NCBI GenBank assembly: GCA_030655315.1
Contig: JAURVT010000049.1
Coordinates: forward strand, 124,001 to 188,000
Source: Nocardioidaceae bacterium
GTDB lineage: Bacteria; Actinomycetota; Actinomycetes; Propionibacteriales; Nocardioidaceae
Direction of reading: 5' to 3'
Length of the DNA stretch: 64,000 nt
Below the pieces are notes generated by a model. The model saw only the letters and a list, made by a program, of their open reading frames with translations, made no database searches and was not told the DNA's origin. The position numbers were made by a program, and so were the translations under genes. Shown here piece after piece: positions 24,966-36,381 of the stretch; positions within the stretch are counted from its first letter, which is position 1, and every line of letters begins with the position of its first letter.

Positions 24966-25898
24966 TCAACGCTGGTGTGGGAGCCGGACGCTCGCGAAGA
25001 CGGGATGGTGGTCTGAAGGGATCGTACCGACGAACCGACCGTCCCGGAGGCGAATCGCCTGAGCCCACCGGGACACCGTCGAGCCGCGCGGCACCCACAC
25101 GTAGTCGGCGTGCAGGTACTTGCGGGGAGGCTTGCGACGCAGCTGGTTGCTCGAGCTGTACGAGGCCTTCACCCGCGTGCGTGCGACGTCGTAGGTGTTC
25201 ACCGAGCCCGCGGCCCTGAGCACCGCGGTCGGGGCGTCCGAGACGTGGTCGCGGTGGGTGTTGAGGTCGCCCGCGTAGACCACCGGGAGCGCCGAGCGGT
25301 TCGCCGCGCGCGTGCGCGCCACGAGCCGTCGGGTCTGGGCGCGGCGGACTCGGTCGCGCGCGGCGGTGTTGCCGTTCACGAGGTGGGCGTCGACGAAGAC
25401 GAACCGGCCGCCCGTCGACCGGTCGGTCAGCTCGCTCCACACCGCGAACGACCCGCTGCCCAGCGCGATCTCGCCGTTGCGACCCGGGGTGAACCGCGCG
25501 GTGCGGTAGAAGATGTAGCGGCCGGTGGTCGACAGCGCCCGGGTGCCGCGGTCGTCCCGCGTCCTGACGATCGCGTACGCCGAGAGCTGCGCGTCGAGGT
25601 CGCGCGCCGGGAAGCCCCGGACCGGGCCCTTGTGGGGGCCGTTGGCCTCCTGGATGCCGAACACGTCGGGCCGGGCGTCGCGCAGCAGCGAGGCCACCTT
25701 GGTCCGGCGTGGGCCCCACGGCCGCGACGACGACGGCTTCTGGATGTTGTAGGTCCCGAACGTGATCGAGGCCGACCCCGCGCGCTGCTGGGCGGTCCCG
25801 ACGGCCGACGTCGGCGTCGCGGCCGCGAGCGACGCGGCCAGCAGACCGGCCGTGGTGAGGGCGACGAGCCGGGCGTGGACCGGGCGGGTGGACGACAT
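24966..25898 (-). CDS. Secreted endonuclease/exonuclease/phosphatase family protein
   Basis: 310 residues. A Sec signal peptide (about 1-32, LVALTTAGLLAASLAAATPTSAVG) is followed by the EEP fold (DNase I/sphingomyelinase-like). Visible EEP motifs are FGTYNIQ, DVFGIQEAN (metal-binding Glu), VDAHLVNG, VYAGDLNTH (Asp-Leu-Asn) and IPSDHHPVFA (catalytic Asp-His). The substrate could be DNA, a phosphodiester lipid or a polyphosphate. TAGATT lies 8 nt before ATG 25898 on the coding strand, a leaderless-like start. It is the gene directly upstream of the GGDEF/EAL gene. Confidence 0.87.
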   Translation of the reverse strand: MSSTRPVHARLVALTTAGLLAASLAAATPTSAVGTAQQRAGSASITFGTYNIQKPSSSRPWGPRRTKVASLLRDARPDVFGIQEANGPHKGPVRGFPARDLDAQLSAYAIVRTRDDRGTRALSTTGRYIFYRTARFTPGRNGEIALGSGSFAVWSELTDRSTGGRFVFVDAHLVNGNTAARDRVRRAQTRRLVARTRAANRSALPVVYAGDLNTHRDHVSDAPTAVLRAAGSVNTYDVARTRVKASYSSSNQLRRKPPRKYLHADYVWVPRGSTVSRWAQAIRLRDGRFVGTIPSDHHPVFASVRLPHQR

Positions 25899-25947
25899 GG
25901 ACGACGAATCTACGTCGTTTGGACGAGGGACGTCCGGCCGGGGGTCC

Positions 25948-27186
25948 TCAGGGCCCGACGACGGGCTCGAGGTCGTCGTCCGTCGTCCGGACGTCGCCGG
26001 TGCCCCGCGGCGCCAGCAGCACGGCGAAGGCGGTGGTGATCGGGACCGCCAGCACCAGCCCGATCGCGCCCACCATGGTGCGGGCGATCTCGGCGCCGAT
26101 CTCCTCGGTGCCGGCCATCTCGAGCAGCGAGCGCTGGTAGGCCACGATCAGCAGCAGGACGGTCATCGCCGAGCCCGCGTAGGCGAACACCAGCGTGTAC
26201 ACGCTGGAGGCGATGTGGTCGCGCCCGATGCGCATCGCCGACGCGAACACCCGGCCGGGGCTGAGGTCGGGCTGGGCGCTGCGCAGCTCCCAGACCGCGC
26301 TGGCCTGGGTGACCGTGACGTCGTTCAGCACGCCGAGACCGGCGACGACCATGCTCGCCGCGACCACGCCCGACAGGTCGATCTGGCCGGCGACCGCCAG
26401 CAGCGTCTGGTCGTCCTCGTTGCCGAGGCCGGTGAGGTGCGCCCAGCTGGTGGCCCCGACGCCGAGCACCGCGGTGATCGCCAGGCCCACGACGGTGCCG
26501 AAGAGCGCACTGGTGGTGCGGATCGAGATGCCGTGCGCCAGGTACAGCACCACGATCATGATCCCGGTCGACCCGACCACCGCCACGAGCAGCGGGTTCT
26601 CGCCGGCCAGCAGCGCGGGGAGGATGAACCGCACGAGCGCGAACAGCGTGACGGCGACGCCGAGCAGCGCGAACAGCCCGCGCCAGCGCGCCACGACGAC
26701 CACGAGCACCGCGAACGCCACCGACAGCGCCGTCAGCGGGACGCCGCGCTGGAAGTCCAGGAACTCGTAGGTGGTCTCGGTGGTGCCGGGCGGTCGCAGC
26801 GAGAGGATGCGGACGTCGTCGCCGACCGAGAAGCCCTGGCTGTAGATCGCGGGAGCCACCCGCATCATCGCCTCGCCGCCGTCGTCGAGGTCCGCGACGA
26901 GCTCGCCGCACGCGCCCTGCACCGCCGGCAGGCCGTCGGGACCGACCGAGCCGTCGCCGCAGTCGAGGTCCTGCACGTCGGTGAGGGTGCCGGTGACGAT
27001 GGAGACGCCCTGCCCGGAGTACGGGTTGGCCGTGCTCGCGACGTCGTCGCGGTCGGGCCACAGGGTGAACACGCCCCAGGCCGTCGCGACCGCGAGCACC
27101 GCGACCACCGCGGCCAGGACCGCGGCCAGCGTGCGTCGGGGAGGTCCGGGCTCCGGCACGTCGCCGTGGGCGTGGGAGTGGGGCAC
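25948..27186 (-). CDS. YibE/F family membrane protein
   Basis: 412 residues. One N-terminal membrane segment (about 19-42) is followed by an extracytoplasmic domain of about 110 residues (VTGTLTDVQDLDCGDGS..., DDVRILSLRPPG). About seven membrane segments then include DFQRGVPLTALSVAF, LAHGISIRTTSALFGTVVGLAIT and AGLGVLNDVTVTQASAVWEL. The LGVLNDVTVTQA motif is diagnostic for YibE/F-like proteins. Function is unknown; a transport role is often suspected. The start is GTG 27186 with TAGGGT 6 nt upstream (27193-27198). The C terminus is acidic. Confidence 0.9.
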   Translation of the reverse strand: MPHSHAHGDVPEPGPPRRTLAAVLAAVVAVLAVATAWGVFTLWPDRDDVASTANPYSGQGVSIVTGTLTDVQDLDCGDGSVGPDGLPAVQGACGELVADLDDGGEAMMRVAPAIYSQGFSVGDDVRILSLRPPGTTETTYEFLDFQRGVPLTALSVAFAVLVVVVARWRGLFALLGVAVTLFALVRFILPALLAGENPLLVAVVGSTGIMIVVLYLAHGISIRTTSALFGTVVGLAITAVLGVGATSWAHLTGLGNEDDQTLLAVAGQIDLSGVVAASMVVAGLGVLNDVTVTQASAVWELRSAQPDLSPGRVFASAMRIGRDHIASSVYTLVFAYAGSAMTVLLLIVAYQRSLLEMAGTEEIGAEIARTMVGAIGLVLAVPITTAFAVLLAPRGTGDVRTTDDDLEPVVGP

Positions 27187-27229
27187 GCGACCACCCTAGG
27201 AGGCGGGGGGCGGTGCGAGACTGTCGGGC

Positions 27230-28791
27230 GTGGACGTCGCCCTCACGCTCGTGATGCTCGTCGGCGTCGTGGTGGCCTTCGGGTCGGTCGCCCGCCGGAT
27301 CGGGGTCGCCGCACCCCTGGTCCTGATCGTCGCGGGGCTCGCGATCTCCTACGTGCCGTTCCTGCCCGACGTCGCGCTCACGCCCGATCTCGTGCTGATC
27401 GGCCTGCTGCCGCCCCTGCTCTACGCCGCGGCGATCCGCACGCCGCTGATCGACGTGCGACGCGAGGTCCGCCCGATCCTCGGGCTGTCGGTGCTGCTGG
27501 TGCTGCTGACGACGGCCGTCGTCGCGCTCGTCGCCTGGTGGGTGCTGCCGATCCCGCTGGCGGCGGCGTGCGCCATCGGCGCCGTCGTCGCCCCGCCCGA
27601 CGCGGTCGCGGCGACGTCGATCGCCCGCAAGGTCGGCCTCCCGCGCCGGATGGTCACGGTCCTCGAGGGCGAGAGCCTGCTCAACGACGCGACCGCCATC
27701 GTCACGCTGCGCGCCTCGATCGCGGCGATCTCGGGCGGCGTGACCGTCGCCGGGCTCGGGTGGCAGTTCGTGGTGTCGGGCGTCGGCGGCGTGGTCATCG
27801 GGCTCGCGGTCGCCGTCGTCGTCGGACGCATCCGACGGCGCATCGACGACGACCTCACCGACGTCGCCGTCTCCTTCCTCACGCCCTGGGTCGCCTACCT
27901 GCCGGCCGAGGAGATCGGCGCGTCGGGCGTGCTGGCCGTGGTGGTGGCGGGCCTCGTGCTGGGCCACCGGGCCCCGCTCATCCAGTCGGCCTCGTCACGG
28001 GTCTTCGAGCGGACGAACTGGGCGACCATCTCGTTCCTGCTCGAGAACACCGTCTTCGTGCTGATCGGCATGCAGGTGCGCACCATCGTCGACGGGGTCC
28101 GCGACAGCGACGTCCCCTACGGCGAGGTGACGCTGGCCGCGGTGCTGGTGCTGCTGACGGTGGTGCTCGTGCGCTTCGTGGGCGTGTTCGCGATGATCTT
28201 CGCCCCGCGGCTGGTGCCCCGCGCGCGACGGACCGAGGACCTCGCCGACTGGCGCGTGGGCCTGGTCGTCGGCTGGGCGGGCATGCGCGGGGTGGTCACC
28301 CTGGCGGCCGCGTTCCTGCTGCCCGAGGAGACCCCCGACCGCGAGGTCCTGGTGATGCTCGCCTTCGTGGTGACCGTCGGGACGCTCCTGGTCCAGGGCC
28401 TGACCCTGCCGCTGCTCGTGCGGGTGCTGCGCATCCAGGGCCCCGACCTCGCCGCCGACCGGCGCGAGGCCGCCGGCGTCCTCGCCCGTGCCACCCGGGC
28501 GGGGCTGGTGCGCCTCGACGAGGTGGTCACCGACGACGACGAGCCCGAGGTGGTGGACCGCCTGCGCGCGCAGGCCGTCGAGCGCGCCGAGCGCGCGACC
28601 ACCCGGCAGGCGTCGGAGGACGCGGTGCCCGTGGGCGCCCGCGAGTACGTCCGCCTGCGGGCCGAGATGATCGAGGCGGAGCGGGCCGAGGTGCTGGCCG
28701 TGCGCCGCTCGGGCACGGTCGACCAGACGGTGGTCGCCACGGTGCTCGACATGATCGACGCCGAGGAGACCGTGATCAACCGGCGGCGCGG

Positions 28792-28795
<4 letters not shown>
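27230..28795 (+). CDS. CPA1-type cation/proton antiporter
   Basis: 521 residues with about twelve membrane segments. The core helix GAVVAPPDAVAATSIARKVGLP and the following LEGESLLNDATAIVT are the CPA1 (NhaP-like) ion-binding and gating motifs, and GWAGMRGVVTLAAAFLLP is the conserved late motif. It probably exchanges Na+ or K+ for protons at the cell membrane. A C-terminal cytoplasmic tail of about 110 residues is charged and helical. GTG 27230 has GACTGT 5 nt upstream. The stop overlaps the start of the NUDIX gene by 4 bases (GTGA). Confidence 0.92.
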
Positions 28796-29511
<716 letters not shown>

Positions 29512-31674
29512 GGTTCTCCGCGACCGTCTCGTCCGAGGCCATGTGCGTCACGCCGGTGAGGGGCAGGACGGTGTGCGGTCGGCCCGCCGCGAGCAGCGCG
29601 GACGACAGCCGCAGCGTGTGCGCCACGACGACGTTGTCGTCGACCATCCCGTGCACGATCATCAGCGGGCGGTGCACGCCGTCGCGGTCGGCTGCGTCGG
29701 TGAGGAGCGAGTTGCGGTCGTACACCTCGGGCTGCTCGTCGGGGTGGCCGAGGTAGCGCTCGGTGTAGAAGGTGTCGTAGAGCCGCCAGTCGGTGACGGG
29801 TGCGCCCGCGACCGCCGCGTGGAACACGTCGGGGCGGCGCAGCACCGCGAGCGCGGCCAGGTAGCCGCCGTACGACCAGCCGGCGATCCCGACCCGTGAG
29901 GTGTCGACGTCGTCGGGGAACCGCTCGGCGACGGCGGCGAGGGCGTCGACCTGGTCCTGCAGCGTGACGCCCGCGAAGTCGTCGCGGATCGAGCGCTCCC
30001 AGGCCCGGCCCCGGGCCGGCGTGCCGCGGCCGTCGGCCACGACGACGCAGAAGCCCTGGTCGGCGAGCCACTGGGGCTCGAGGAACATTCGTGCCGAGGC
30101 GAGCACGCGCTGCGCGTGCGGGCCGCCGTACGGGTCCATCAGCACCGGCAGCCGCGTCGACCCGCGCACGTGGTCGCGGGGGAACAGGACCGCGGTGCGC
30201 AGGGCGTGCTCGCCGGCGCGGACCAGCTCGACGCGCGGCGCGGGACCCGCCTCGGCCTGGTGGCTGACGACCTCGGCCACCTCGCGACCCTCGCGCAGCA
30301 CGACGGTGCGGGTGCGGGTGGCGTCGAGCGGGGAGCGGGAGACGACGGTGGTGCCGCCGGACGAGGACCCGCCGTGCACGGCCGAGCCCTCGGTGAGGCG
30401 GGTGACGGTGCCGTCCCAGCCGAGGTGAACCAGGTGCACCTCGGTGGGCTCGACCGAGCCGGACACCAGGACCCCGAGGTCGTCGGTGCCGAGGACGTCG
30501 CGGACGTGCAGGTCCGCGGGGCCCACCGGCACGCCGTCGACGTGGACGCGGCGCACGTCGTCGTGCGGCTCGGCGGTGACCAGGCGGCCGCCGTCGGCGA
30601 GGGTGGGGACGCCGCCGACGAGGTCGACCCAGACGTCGTCGTGCTGCTCGCGCAGCACCTCGGTCGCGCCGCTGGCGACGTCGACGGCGAGGACGAGCGC
30701 GGTGCGCTGGTCGCGGCTCATCACCTGCACCACCGGGCGCCCGTGCGACGTCCACGACACGCGGGTGAGGGACGGGAAGCCCATCCAGTCCCACGCCACC
30801 TGCACGCGGCTGCCGTCGAGCCCGAGGACCCAGAGGCCGACCTCGGCGTCGGCGGTGCCGGCGGCGGGGTAGCGGTGCGGCACCGGCGGCGCGGCGGGGT
30901 CGGCCGGGTCGGCGACGTGCCAGACGCCGACGGGCGCCTCGTCGTAGCGCTCGACGAGGAGCGCGCCGCCGTCCGGCGACCACCAGTGGCCCCGGAAGCG
31001 GTTCATCTCCTCCGCGGCGACGAACTCGGCCTGGCCCCACACGACGGTCTCGGAGTCGGGGGTGGCGAGCGGGCGCTCGAGCGTGCCGTCGACGCCGATG
31101 ACGCGCAGGGCGCCCTCGGAGGCGTAGGCGACGTAGGTCCCGGTGGGGTCGACCCGGGGGTCGATGACGGCGCCGACGCTCGGCAGCGCGCGCGCCGGTC
31201 CGTCGGTGTCGAGCGGTGCCACCCAGACCTGGCCCGACAGGGCGAACGCGGCGACCCGCGCCGCGGCGTCGGTCGAGTACGACACGATGCCGGCGCCGGA
31301 CTCGCGGCTGCGCTCGCGGCGGGCGCGCTCCTGGGGCGACAGCTCCTCGCCCTCGGTGCCGAGCAGCACGTCGGGGTCGGCGACGACCCGCTCCTGGCCG
31401 GTCTCGACGTCGAGCTGCCACAGGGCGCCCGTCCGCGAGGTGCCCGACGCGGTCCGCAGGAAGGCCACGCGCCCGCCGTCGGGGCTGGTCCCGAGCTGGC
31501 GGGGGATGCCGAGGGTGAAGCGCTGGGTGCGCGATCGCAGGCGCGGGTAGGAGTCGCCCTGCTGGGGGCCGGTCGGCTCGGCGTCGGTGGTCATGGGCAG
31601 CACTCTAGGCGTGCCGGTCCCGGCCCCCGGACGACCGCCGCGGAGCTGTCGTGGCGGCGTCCTAGGCTGGGGGG

Positions 31675-32604
31675 ATGACCACCACCCCCGAGCGCAGGCT
31701 GCTGCTCGTCCACGCGCACCCCGACGACGAGACCATCGGCAACGGCGCCTCGATGGCGCGCTACGTCAGCGAGGGCGTGGGGGTCACCCTCGTCACCTGC
31801 ACGCTCGGCGAGATGGGCGAGGTGCTCGTCCCCGAGCTCGAGCACCTGGCCTTCGAGCGCGACGGCGGTCTCGGCGAGCAGCGCATCGGCGAGCTGTCCG
31901 ACGCGATGAAGGCACTCGGCGTCACCGACCACCGGTTCCTCGGCGGCGCGGGGCGCTTCCACGACTCCGGCATGATCTGGGCCGAGGACGGCTCGGCCAC
32001 CGTCGGGCCCGACGTGCCGCCCAACGCCTTCTGGACCGCCGACCTCCTCGTCGCCGCCGACGAGCTGGTGCCCGTCATCCGCGAGGTGCGTCCGCAGGTC
32101 CTGGTCACGTACGACGACTTCGGCGGCTACGGCCACCCCGACCACGTCCAGGCGCACCGCGTGGCCACCTACGCCGCCGCGCTCGCTGCGGTCCCGTCCT
32201 ACCGTCCCGACCTCGGCGAGGCGTGGGACGTCGCCAAGCACTACTGGACGGCGATGTCGGCCACCTGGATGCGCGAGGGCCTGCGCGCGCTGCGTGCCGC
32301 GGGCGACACCACCACGTTCGAGGGCATGGACCCCGAGGGCGACCTGCCCCGCATGGTCGCCGAGGACGACGCGCTCGACGCCGTCGTCGACGGCACCGCG
32401 TTCGTCGAGGCCAAGCTCGACGCGATGCGCGCCCACGCCACCCAGATCTCGGTGGACGGGCCCTTCTTCGCCCTCAGCAACAACATCGGCAGCAAGGCCT
32501 GGGGGCGGGAGTTCTACCGCCTCGCCAAGGGGGTCAAGGGCCCGGTCGACCCCGACACCGGGTTCGAGACCGACCTGTTCGCCGGTCTCGACCTCACCGT
32601 CTGA
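31675..32604 (+). CDS. mshB: N-acetyl-GlcNAc-Ins deacetylase of mycothiol synthesis
   Basis: MshB removes the acetyl group from 1-D-myo-inositol 2-acetamido-2-deoxy-glucopyranoside, the second stage of mycothiol synthesis. The 309-residue LmbE/PIG-L protein has the zinc motif HAHPDDET (about residues 13-20) and the second ligand set [12 protein letters not shown] near residue 158. It also has the long [20 protein letters not shown] stretch typical of MshB rather than of mycothiol conjugate amidase. ATG 31675 has TAGGCT 6 nt upstream (31663-31668), a leaderless pattern. It heads a four-gene run to 35261. Confidence 0.93.
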   Translation: MTTTPERRLLLVHAHPDDETIGNGASMARYVSEGVGVTLVTCTLGEMGEVLVPELEHLAFERDGGLGEQRIGELSDAMKALGVTDHRFLGGAGRFHDSGMIWAEDGSATVGPDVPPNAFWTADLLVAADELVPVIREVRPQVLVTYDDFGGYGHPDHVQAHRVATYAAALAAVPSYRPDLGEAWDVAKHYWTAMSATWMREGLRALRAAGDTTTFEGMDPEGDLPRMVAEDDALDAVVDGTAFVEAKLDAMRAHATQISVDGPFFALSNNIGSKAWGREFYRLAKGVKGPVDPDTGFETDLFAGLDLTV

Positions 32605-32608
32605 CGGC

Positions 32609-32992
32609 GTGCGCCGCTGGCTCGCCCCGCTGGCCCTCGGGCCGGCGGGCCTGGCGGTGGGGCTGCTGTCGGTGGTGGCCCACCGGCACGCGGTCGAGGT
32701 CGGGCCGCTCGTCGTCCCGTGGGGGCTCGCCCTCGTGCTGGCGACGCTCTACACCTGTACCCGCGCCGCCGCGCTGCTCGGCGGCCCGCGGGGCGGGGGG
32801 TTCGCGTTCGCCGCGGGGTTCGTGGTGACGCTGCTGGCGTCCTACCGGCCCCGTGCCGCGGGCGACTACCTGATCGCCGGCGACCTGCGGGGCTACGGGC
32901 TGCTGCTCGGCGGGGTCGTCGTGGTGGGGTTCGCGGTCGTGCGGGGGCTGTCGCGCCCGCCGCACCGGGCGCCGCCTACCGTGGCCCCGTGA
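32609..32992 (+). CDS. Small membrane protein downstream of mshB
   Basis: 127 residues with about four hydrophobic segments (LAPLALGPAGLAVGLLSVVAH, VVPWGLALVLATLYTCTRAAALLGG, GGGFAFAAGFVVTLLASY and GLLLGGVVVVGFAVVRG). A conserved unassigned membrane protein occurs at this position after mshB in other actinobacteria (compare, from memory, Rv1171). The start is GTG 32609, 4 bases after the mshB stop, and the stop overlaps the next start by 4 bases (GTGA). Translational coupling suggests one transcript. Function unknown. Confidence 0.8.
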   Translation: MRRWLAPLALGPAGLAVGLLSVVAHRHAVEVGPLVVPWGLALVLATLYTCTRAAALLGGPRGGGFAFAAGFVVTLLASYRPRAAGDYLIAGDLRGYGLLLGGVVVVGFAVVRGLSRPPHRAPPTVAP

Positions 32993-33540
32993 CCGACCCC
33001 CTCGATCCCGCCCTCGACGACGGGGCGTTCCGGGCGGCGCTCGGCCGGTTCGCCAGCGGCGTCACCGTGGTCTCGACGGTGCACGAGGGGGTCGACCACG
33101 CCATGACGGCGAGCGCGTTCTGCTCGGTCTCGATGAGCCCCGCGCTCGTGCTCGTCTGCGTCGACCGCACCAACCGGTTCCACGACGCCGCGCTCGCCTC
33201 GGGCACCTGGGGCGTGTCGATCCTGTCCGAGCCCGCGGCCGGGTCGGCCTCCTGGTTCGCCCGGCGCGGTCGTCCCCTGCAGGACCAGTTCGACGTCGCC
33301 CCGCACCACCGCGGTCCGGCCACCGGCACCTGCCTGCTCGACGAGGCGCAGGCCTGGCTCGAGTGCCGGACCTGGCGTGCCGACGACGGGGGCGACCACA
33401 CCATCCTGATCGGCGAGGTGCTGCGCGCGGCCACGCGCGAGCCCGACCCGTCACCGCTGCTGTACTACCGTTCGCACTACGGCTCGCTGGTGAGGTCGAC
33501 CGCCAGCGAGAAGGACCGAGGCTCGATGGGTAGTGCATGA
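32989..33540 (+). CDS. Flavin reductase domain protein
   Basis: 183 residues. FRAALGRFASGVTVVSTVHEGVDHAMTASAFCSVSMSPALVLVCVDRTNRFHDAA is the FMN-binding flavin-reductase-like domain, with the T-A-S-x-F-x-S-V-S motif that contacts FMN. FAGRG-type ASWFARRGRPLQDQFD and later LECRTW segments are also present. These proteins supply reduced flavin to two-component monooxygenases or act on other electron acceptors; the partner is not adjacent. GTG 32989 overlaps the upstream stop and the final ATGA overlaps the VanW gene start. Confidence 0.9.
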   Translation: MTDPLDPALDDGAFRAALGRFASGVTVVSTVHEGVDHAMTASAFCSVSMSPALVLVCVDRTNRFHDAALASGTWGVSILSEPAAGSASWFARRGRPLQDQFDVAPHHRGPATGTCLLDEAQAWLECRTWRADDGGDHTILIGEVLRAATREPDPSPLLYYRSHYGSLVRSTASEKDRGSMGSA

Positions 33541-35261
33541 CGACTGATCTGGGAACCGCCGATCCGGACGCGAAGAAGGACCGACGGGGCACGATCCTGG
33601 CCTCGGTCGGCGTGCTCGTGTTGCTCGGCGGGCTCTACGTCGGCGCCCACTACCTGATCGGCGACCGGCTCCCCGTCGGCACCCGCGTCGGGGGCGTCGC
33701 CGTCGGTGGCAAGACCCCCGCCGAGGCGCGCTCGGTGCTGGAGTCGCGCCTTGCCGACCGCGCCGACGACCCCGTGCGCCTCACCAGCGGCGACCAGGAG
33801 TTCACCATCGAGCCGGCCGACGCCGGTCTGAGCCTCGACCTCGACGCGACCGTCGCGAGCGCCGGGGGAGGGGCCTCCTGGAACCCGGCCCGGATGCTGC
33901 GGGCCGTCGTGGGCAGCGCCGAGGTCGACCCCGTGGTCGACGTCGACCAGGACAAGCTCGACAGCAGCGTCGCCACCGTCGCCGATGCGGTCGACAAGGC
34001 CCCCGTCGAGCCGCAGATCACCTTCGACGGGCGCGAGCCCGAGGTGCGCGACCCGGCCGACGGCGTCGAGGTCGATCGCGAGCGCGCCGCCGAGACCATC
34101 TCCTCGCAGTACCTGGCCCGCGACGCCGCGCCGGAGGAGGTGCCCACCCGCACGCTCGAGCCCACCGTCGGCAGCGACGCCCTCGACGCCGAGCTGGCCG
34201 ACTACGCCACCCCGGCGATGTCGGGGCCCGTCACCGTCGTGGTCGGCGACGACGAGGTGCCCCTGCCCGTCCGCGCCTACGCCGAGGCCCTGACGATCGC
34301 CGTCCAGGACGGCCGGCTCGTGCCCACCGTCGACGCGAAGAAGCTGTCGTCCGGCCTGGCCGAGGCGACGGAGTCGATCGGCCAGAAGGCCAAGGACGCC
34401 ACGGTCGTGCTCCGCGGCGGCACCCCCACCGTGGTGCCGGCGCAGGACGGCATCGGCGTCGACGCCGCCACCGTCGCCACGGCGCTCGTGCCGGTGCTCG
34501 ACAAGACCGGCGCCGAGCGTCGGATCAGCCTGTCGACCACCGTCACCAAGCCCGCGTTCACCACCGCGCAGGCCAGGGCCCTCGGGGTGAAGGAGCAGGT
34601 GAGCACGTTCACCACGCGGTTCCCCTACGCCGAGTACCGCAACATCAACCAGGGCCGTGCCGCCGCCCTGATCGACGGCACCCTGATCAAGCCCGGCGAG
34701 ACCTTCAGCTTCAACGACACCGTCGGCGAGCGCACCGCGGCCAACGGCTTCACCACCGGCTCGATCATCGCCGACGGCGTGTTCCGCGAGGAGCTCGGCG
34801 GGGGCGTCTCCCAGGTCGTGACCACCACCTACAACGCGGGCTTCTTCGCCGGGCTCGAGGACGTCGAGCACAAGCCGCACAGCTTCTACATCAGCCGCTA
34901 CCCGGTGGGGCGCGAGGCCACCGTCGCCTGGCCGTCGGTCGACCTCAAGATCAAGAACGACACCAAGTACGGCGTGCTCATCTCGGCGGGCGTGCAGAAG
35001 AGCTCGCCGGGCCGCCAGGGCGTCACCACGGTCTCGATGTACAGCACCCCCACGTGGGACGTCACCGCCGGCGTGAGCGACCGCTCGAACTTCCGCTCCG
35101 GCGGCACCCGCACCGACACCAGCGACCGGTGCGTGCCGCAGCAGGGCGTCACCGGCTTCGACGTGACGGTCTACCGGTACTTCGCGCAGAACGGCAAGCG
35201 GGTGAAGACCGAGTCGATCCCGGCCAACTACAACGCCGCCGACACGGTGCTCTGCCGCTAG
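33537..35261 (+). CDS. VanW family protein with peptidoglycan-binding-like domains
   Basis: 574 residues. A single N-terminal membrane anchor (about 18-42) is followed by an exported part. About residues 50-330 contain two repeated PG_binding_4-type domains (VGTRVGGVAVGGKTPAEARSVLESRLADR and LPVRAYAEALTIAVQDGRLVPTVDAKKL). About 355-500 is the VanW domain (RNINQGRAAALIDGTLIKPGETFSFNDTVGERT, EELGGGVSQVVTTTYNAGF). VanW proteins are found in some vancomycin resistance clusters, but this chromosomal form is widespread with unknown role at the cell wall. ATG overlaps the flavin reductase stop (ATGA). Confidence 0.9.
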   Translation: MTTDLGTADPDAKKDRRGTILASVGVLVLLGGLYVGAHYLIGDRLPVGTRVGGVAVGGKTPAEARSVLESRLADRADDPVRLTSGDQEFTIEPADAGLSLDLDATVASAGGGASWNPARMLRAVVGSAEVDPVVDVDQDKLDSSVATVADAVDKAPVEPQITFDGREPEVRDPADGVEVDRERAAETISSQYLARDAAPEEVPTRTLEPTVGSDALDAELADYATPAMSGPVTVVVGDDEVPLPVRAYAEALTIAVQDGRLVPTVDAKKLSSGLAEATESIGQKAKDATVVLRGGTPTVVPAQDGIGVDAATVATALVPVLDKTGAERRISLSTTVTKPAFTTAQARALGVKEQVSTFTTRFPYAEYRNINQGRAAALIDGTLIKPGETFSFNDTVGERTAANGFTTGSIIADGVFREELGGGVSQVVTTTYNAGFFAGLEDVEHKPHSFYISRYPVGREATVAWPSVDLKIKNDTKYGVLISAGVQKSSPGRQGVTTVSMYSTPTWDVTAGVSDRSNFRSGGTRTDTSDRCVPQQGVTGFDVTVYRYFAQNGKRVKTESIPANYNAADTVLCR

Positions 35262-36283
35262 GACGCTCCCGCGTCGACCGCCGAGGGCGGTGACAGGTAG
35301 CGGTAGTCGTGGTGGTCCACGAAGCCGTACCGCGCGTAGAGGGCGAGTGCCGCGGTGTTGTGGCGCATCGTCTGCAGGTACGCCTTGTCGGCCCCGCGCC
35401 CGGACGCCCACCGCAGCGACGCGTCCACCACCGCGCCGCCCAGCCCCCGGCGTCGGCGCGACGCCTCGACCTCGACCGCCGACAGCCCGGCCCACTCGCC
35501 GGTGACGACGACGCGGCCCGCGGCGACGAGCACGCCGTCCTCGCGCACCGAGACGAAGCCGGCGGTGGGCGGGCCGGTGAGCACCGCGCGCACGACGTCG
35601 GGGTCGGCCCCCTCGGACCGGTGGTACAGCGCCGTCCAGTCCTCGTCGGGCTCGGCCTCGACGACGACGCCGGGGTGCGGTTCGCGGCACCCGAGCAGCG
35701 ACTCGGCGAGGACGGCCACCTGGACCACCGCGCCGGCGTTGGCGCCGGGCAGGGGAGCCCAGCCCGCGTCGAGCAGCACCCTCTCCCACGACGACCCGAG
35801 GACCACCTGGGCCCGGGCCGGGAGCCCGCGAGCGGCGTAGAACGCCTCCACCTGGCGCAGGGCGGCGGCGTCGTCGGTGCCCGGGTCGCCGTGCACCGCC
35901 ACCGAGTTGGCCCGGCCGGTGAACCCGCCGGCGGCGCGCAGCTGCCAGTCGCCGAGCGACGCGGACTCGACGGGGGGCCAGCCGCGGGTCGCCACCTGGG
36001 TGAGGGCATCGGCCGACGTGGCCCGCGGGTCGCGGGTGCGTCGCGGGGCGGCCGGCACGACCCGGACGCCCACGACGCGGTCGAGCACGACCGTGACGAC
36101 CTCGCCGTCGCGCCGCTCGACGTCCGCCGTGGTCGACGTGACGCAGAGCACCCGCCCGACGACGTCGGTCATCGCGGGGCCGCCGCTGGGGCCGATCTCG
36201 CCCGGCACGACGGCGCGCACCGTCACCCGGCTGCCGACGTCGTCGGGGCCGAGACGGGGTGCGTGAGGGGCGGCGGCGACCAT
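35258..36283 (-). CDS. GNAT family N-acetyltransferase, two-domain
   Basis: 341 residues. The C-terminal GNAT domain (about 215-330) has LSAVEVEASRRRRGLGGAVVDASLRWA, the acetyl-CoA-binding RxxGxG/A loop, and YLQTMRHNTAALALYARYGFV. The N-terminal 90 residues hold a small beta-rich domain (GSRVTVRAVVPGEIG..., VVGRVLCVTSTTADVERRDGEVVTVVLDRVVGVRVV) seen in this actinobacterial group. The acceptor is unknown. Its stop overlaps the VanW gene stop by 4 bases (CTAG), so the genes are convergent with no gap. It is divergent from fdxC. Confidence 0.85.
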   Translation of the reverse strand: MVAAAPHAPRLGPDDVGSRVTVRAVVPGEIGPSGGPAMTDVVGRVLCVTSTTADVERRDGEVVTVVLDRVVGVRVVPAAPRRTRDPRATSADALTQVATRGWPPVESASLGDWQLRAAGGFTGRANSVAVHGDPGTDDAAALRQVEAFYAARGLPARAQVVLGSSWERVLLDAGWAPLPGANAGAVVQVAVLAESLLGCREPHPGVVVEAEPDEDWTALYHRSEGADPDVVRAVLTGPPTAGFVSVREDGVLVAAGRVVVTGEWAGLSAVEVEASRRRRGLGGAVVDASLRWASGRGADKAYLQTMRHNTAALALYARYGFVDHHDYRYLSPPSAVDAGAS

Positions 36284-36381
36284 TAGGCGGACCTCAGTTC
36301 TGCCGGGGCTGCTGGGACCCCGATACTAGGGAGGTCGGGTGCGATGGAGCCCGGCCACCGTTTCGTTGAGGAGGAGAGCTC

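Noticed and set aside
25762-28791. The N-terminal extension of the frame that ends in the NUDIX gene
   Set aside because: The frame is open for over 1000 codons before the NUDIX box, but it is antisense to the YibE/F gene and out of frame with the antiporter. The NUDIX protein begins at GTG 28792, overlapping the antiporter stop.
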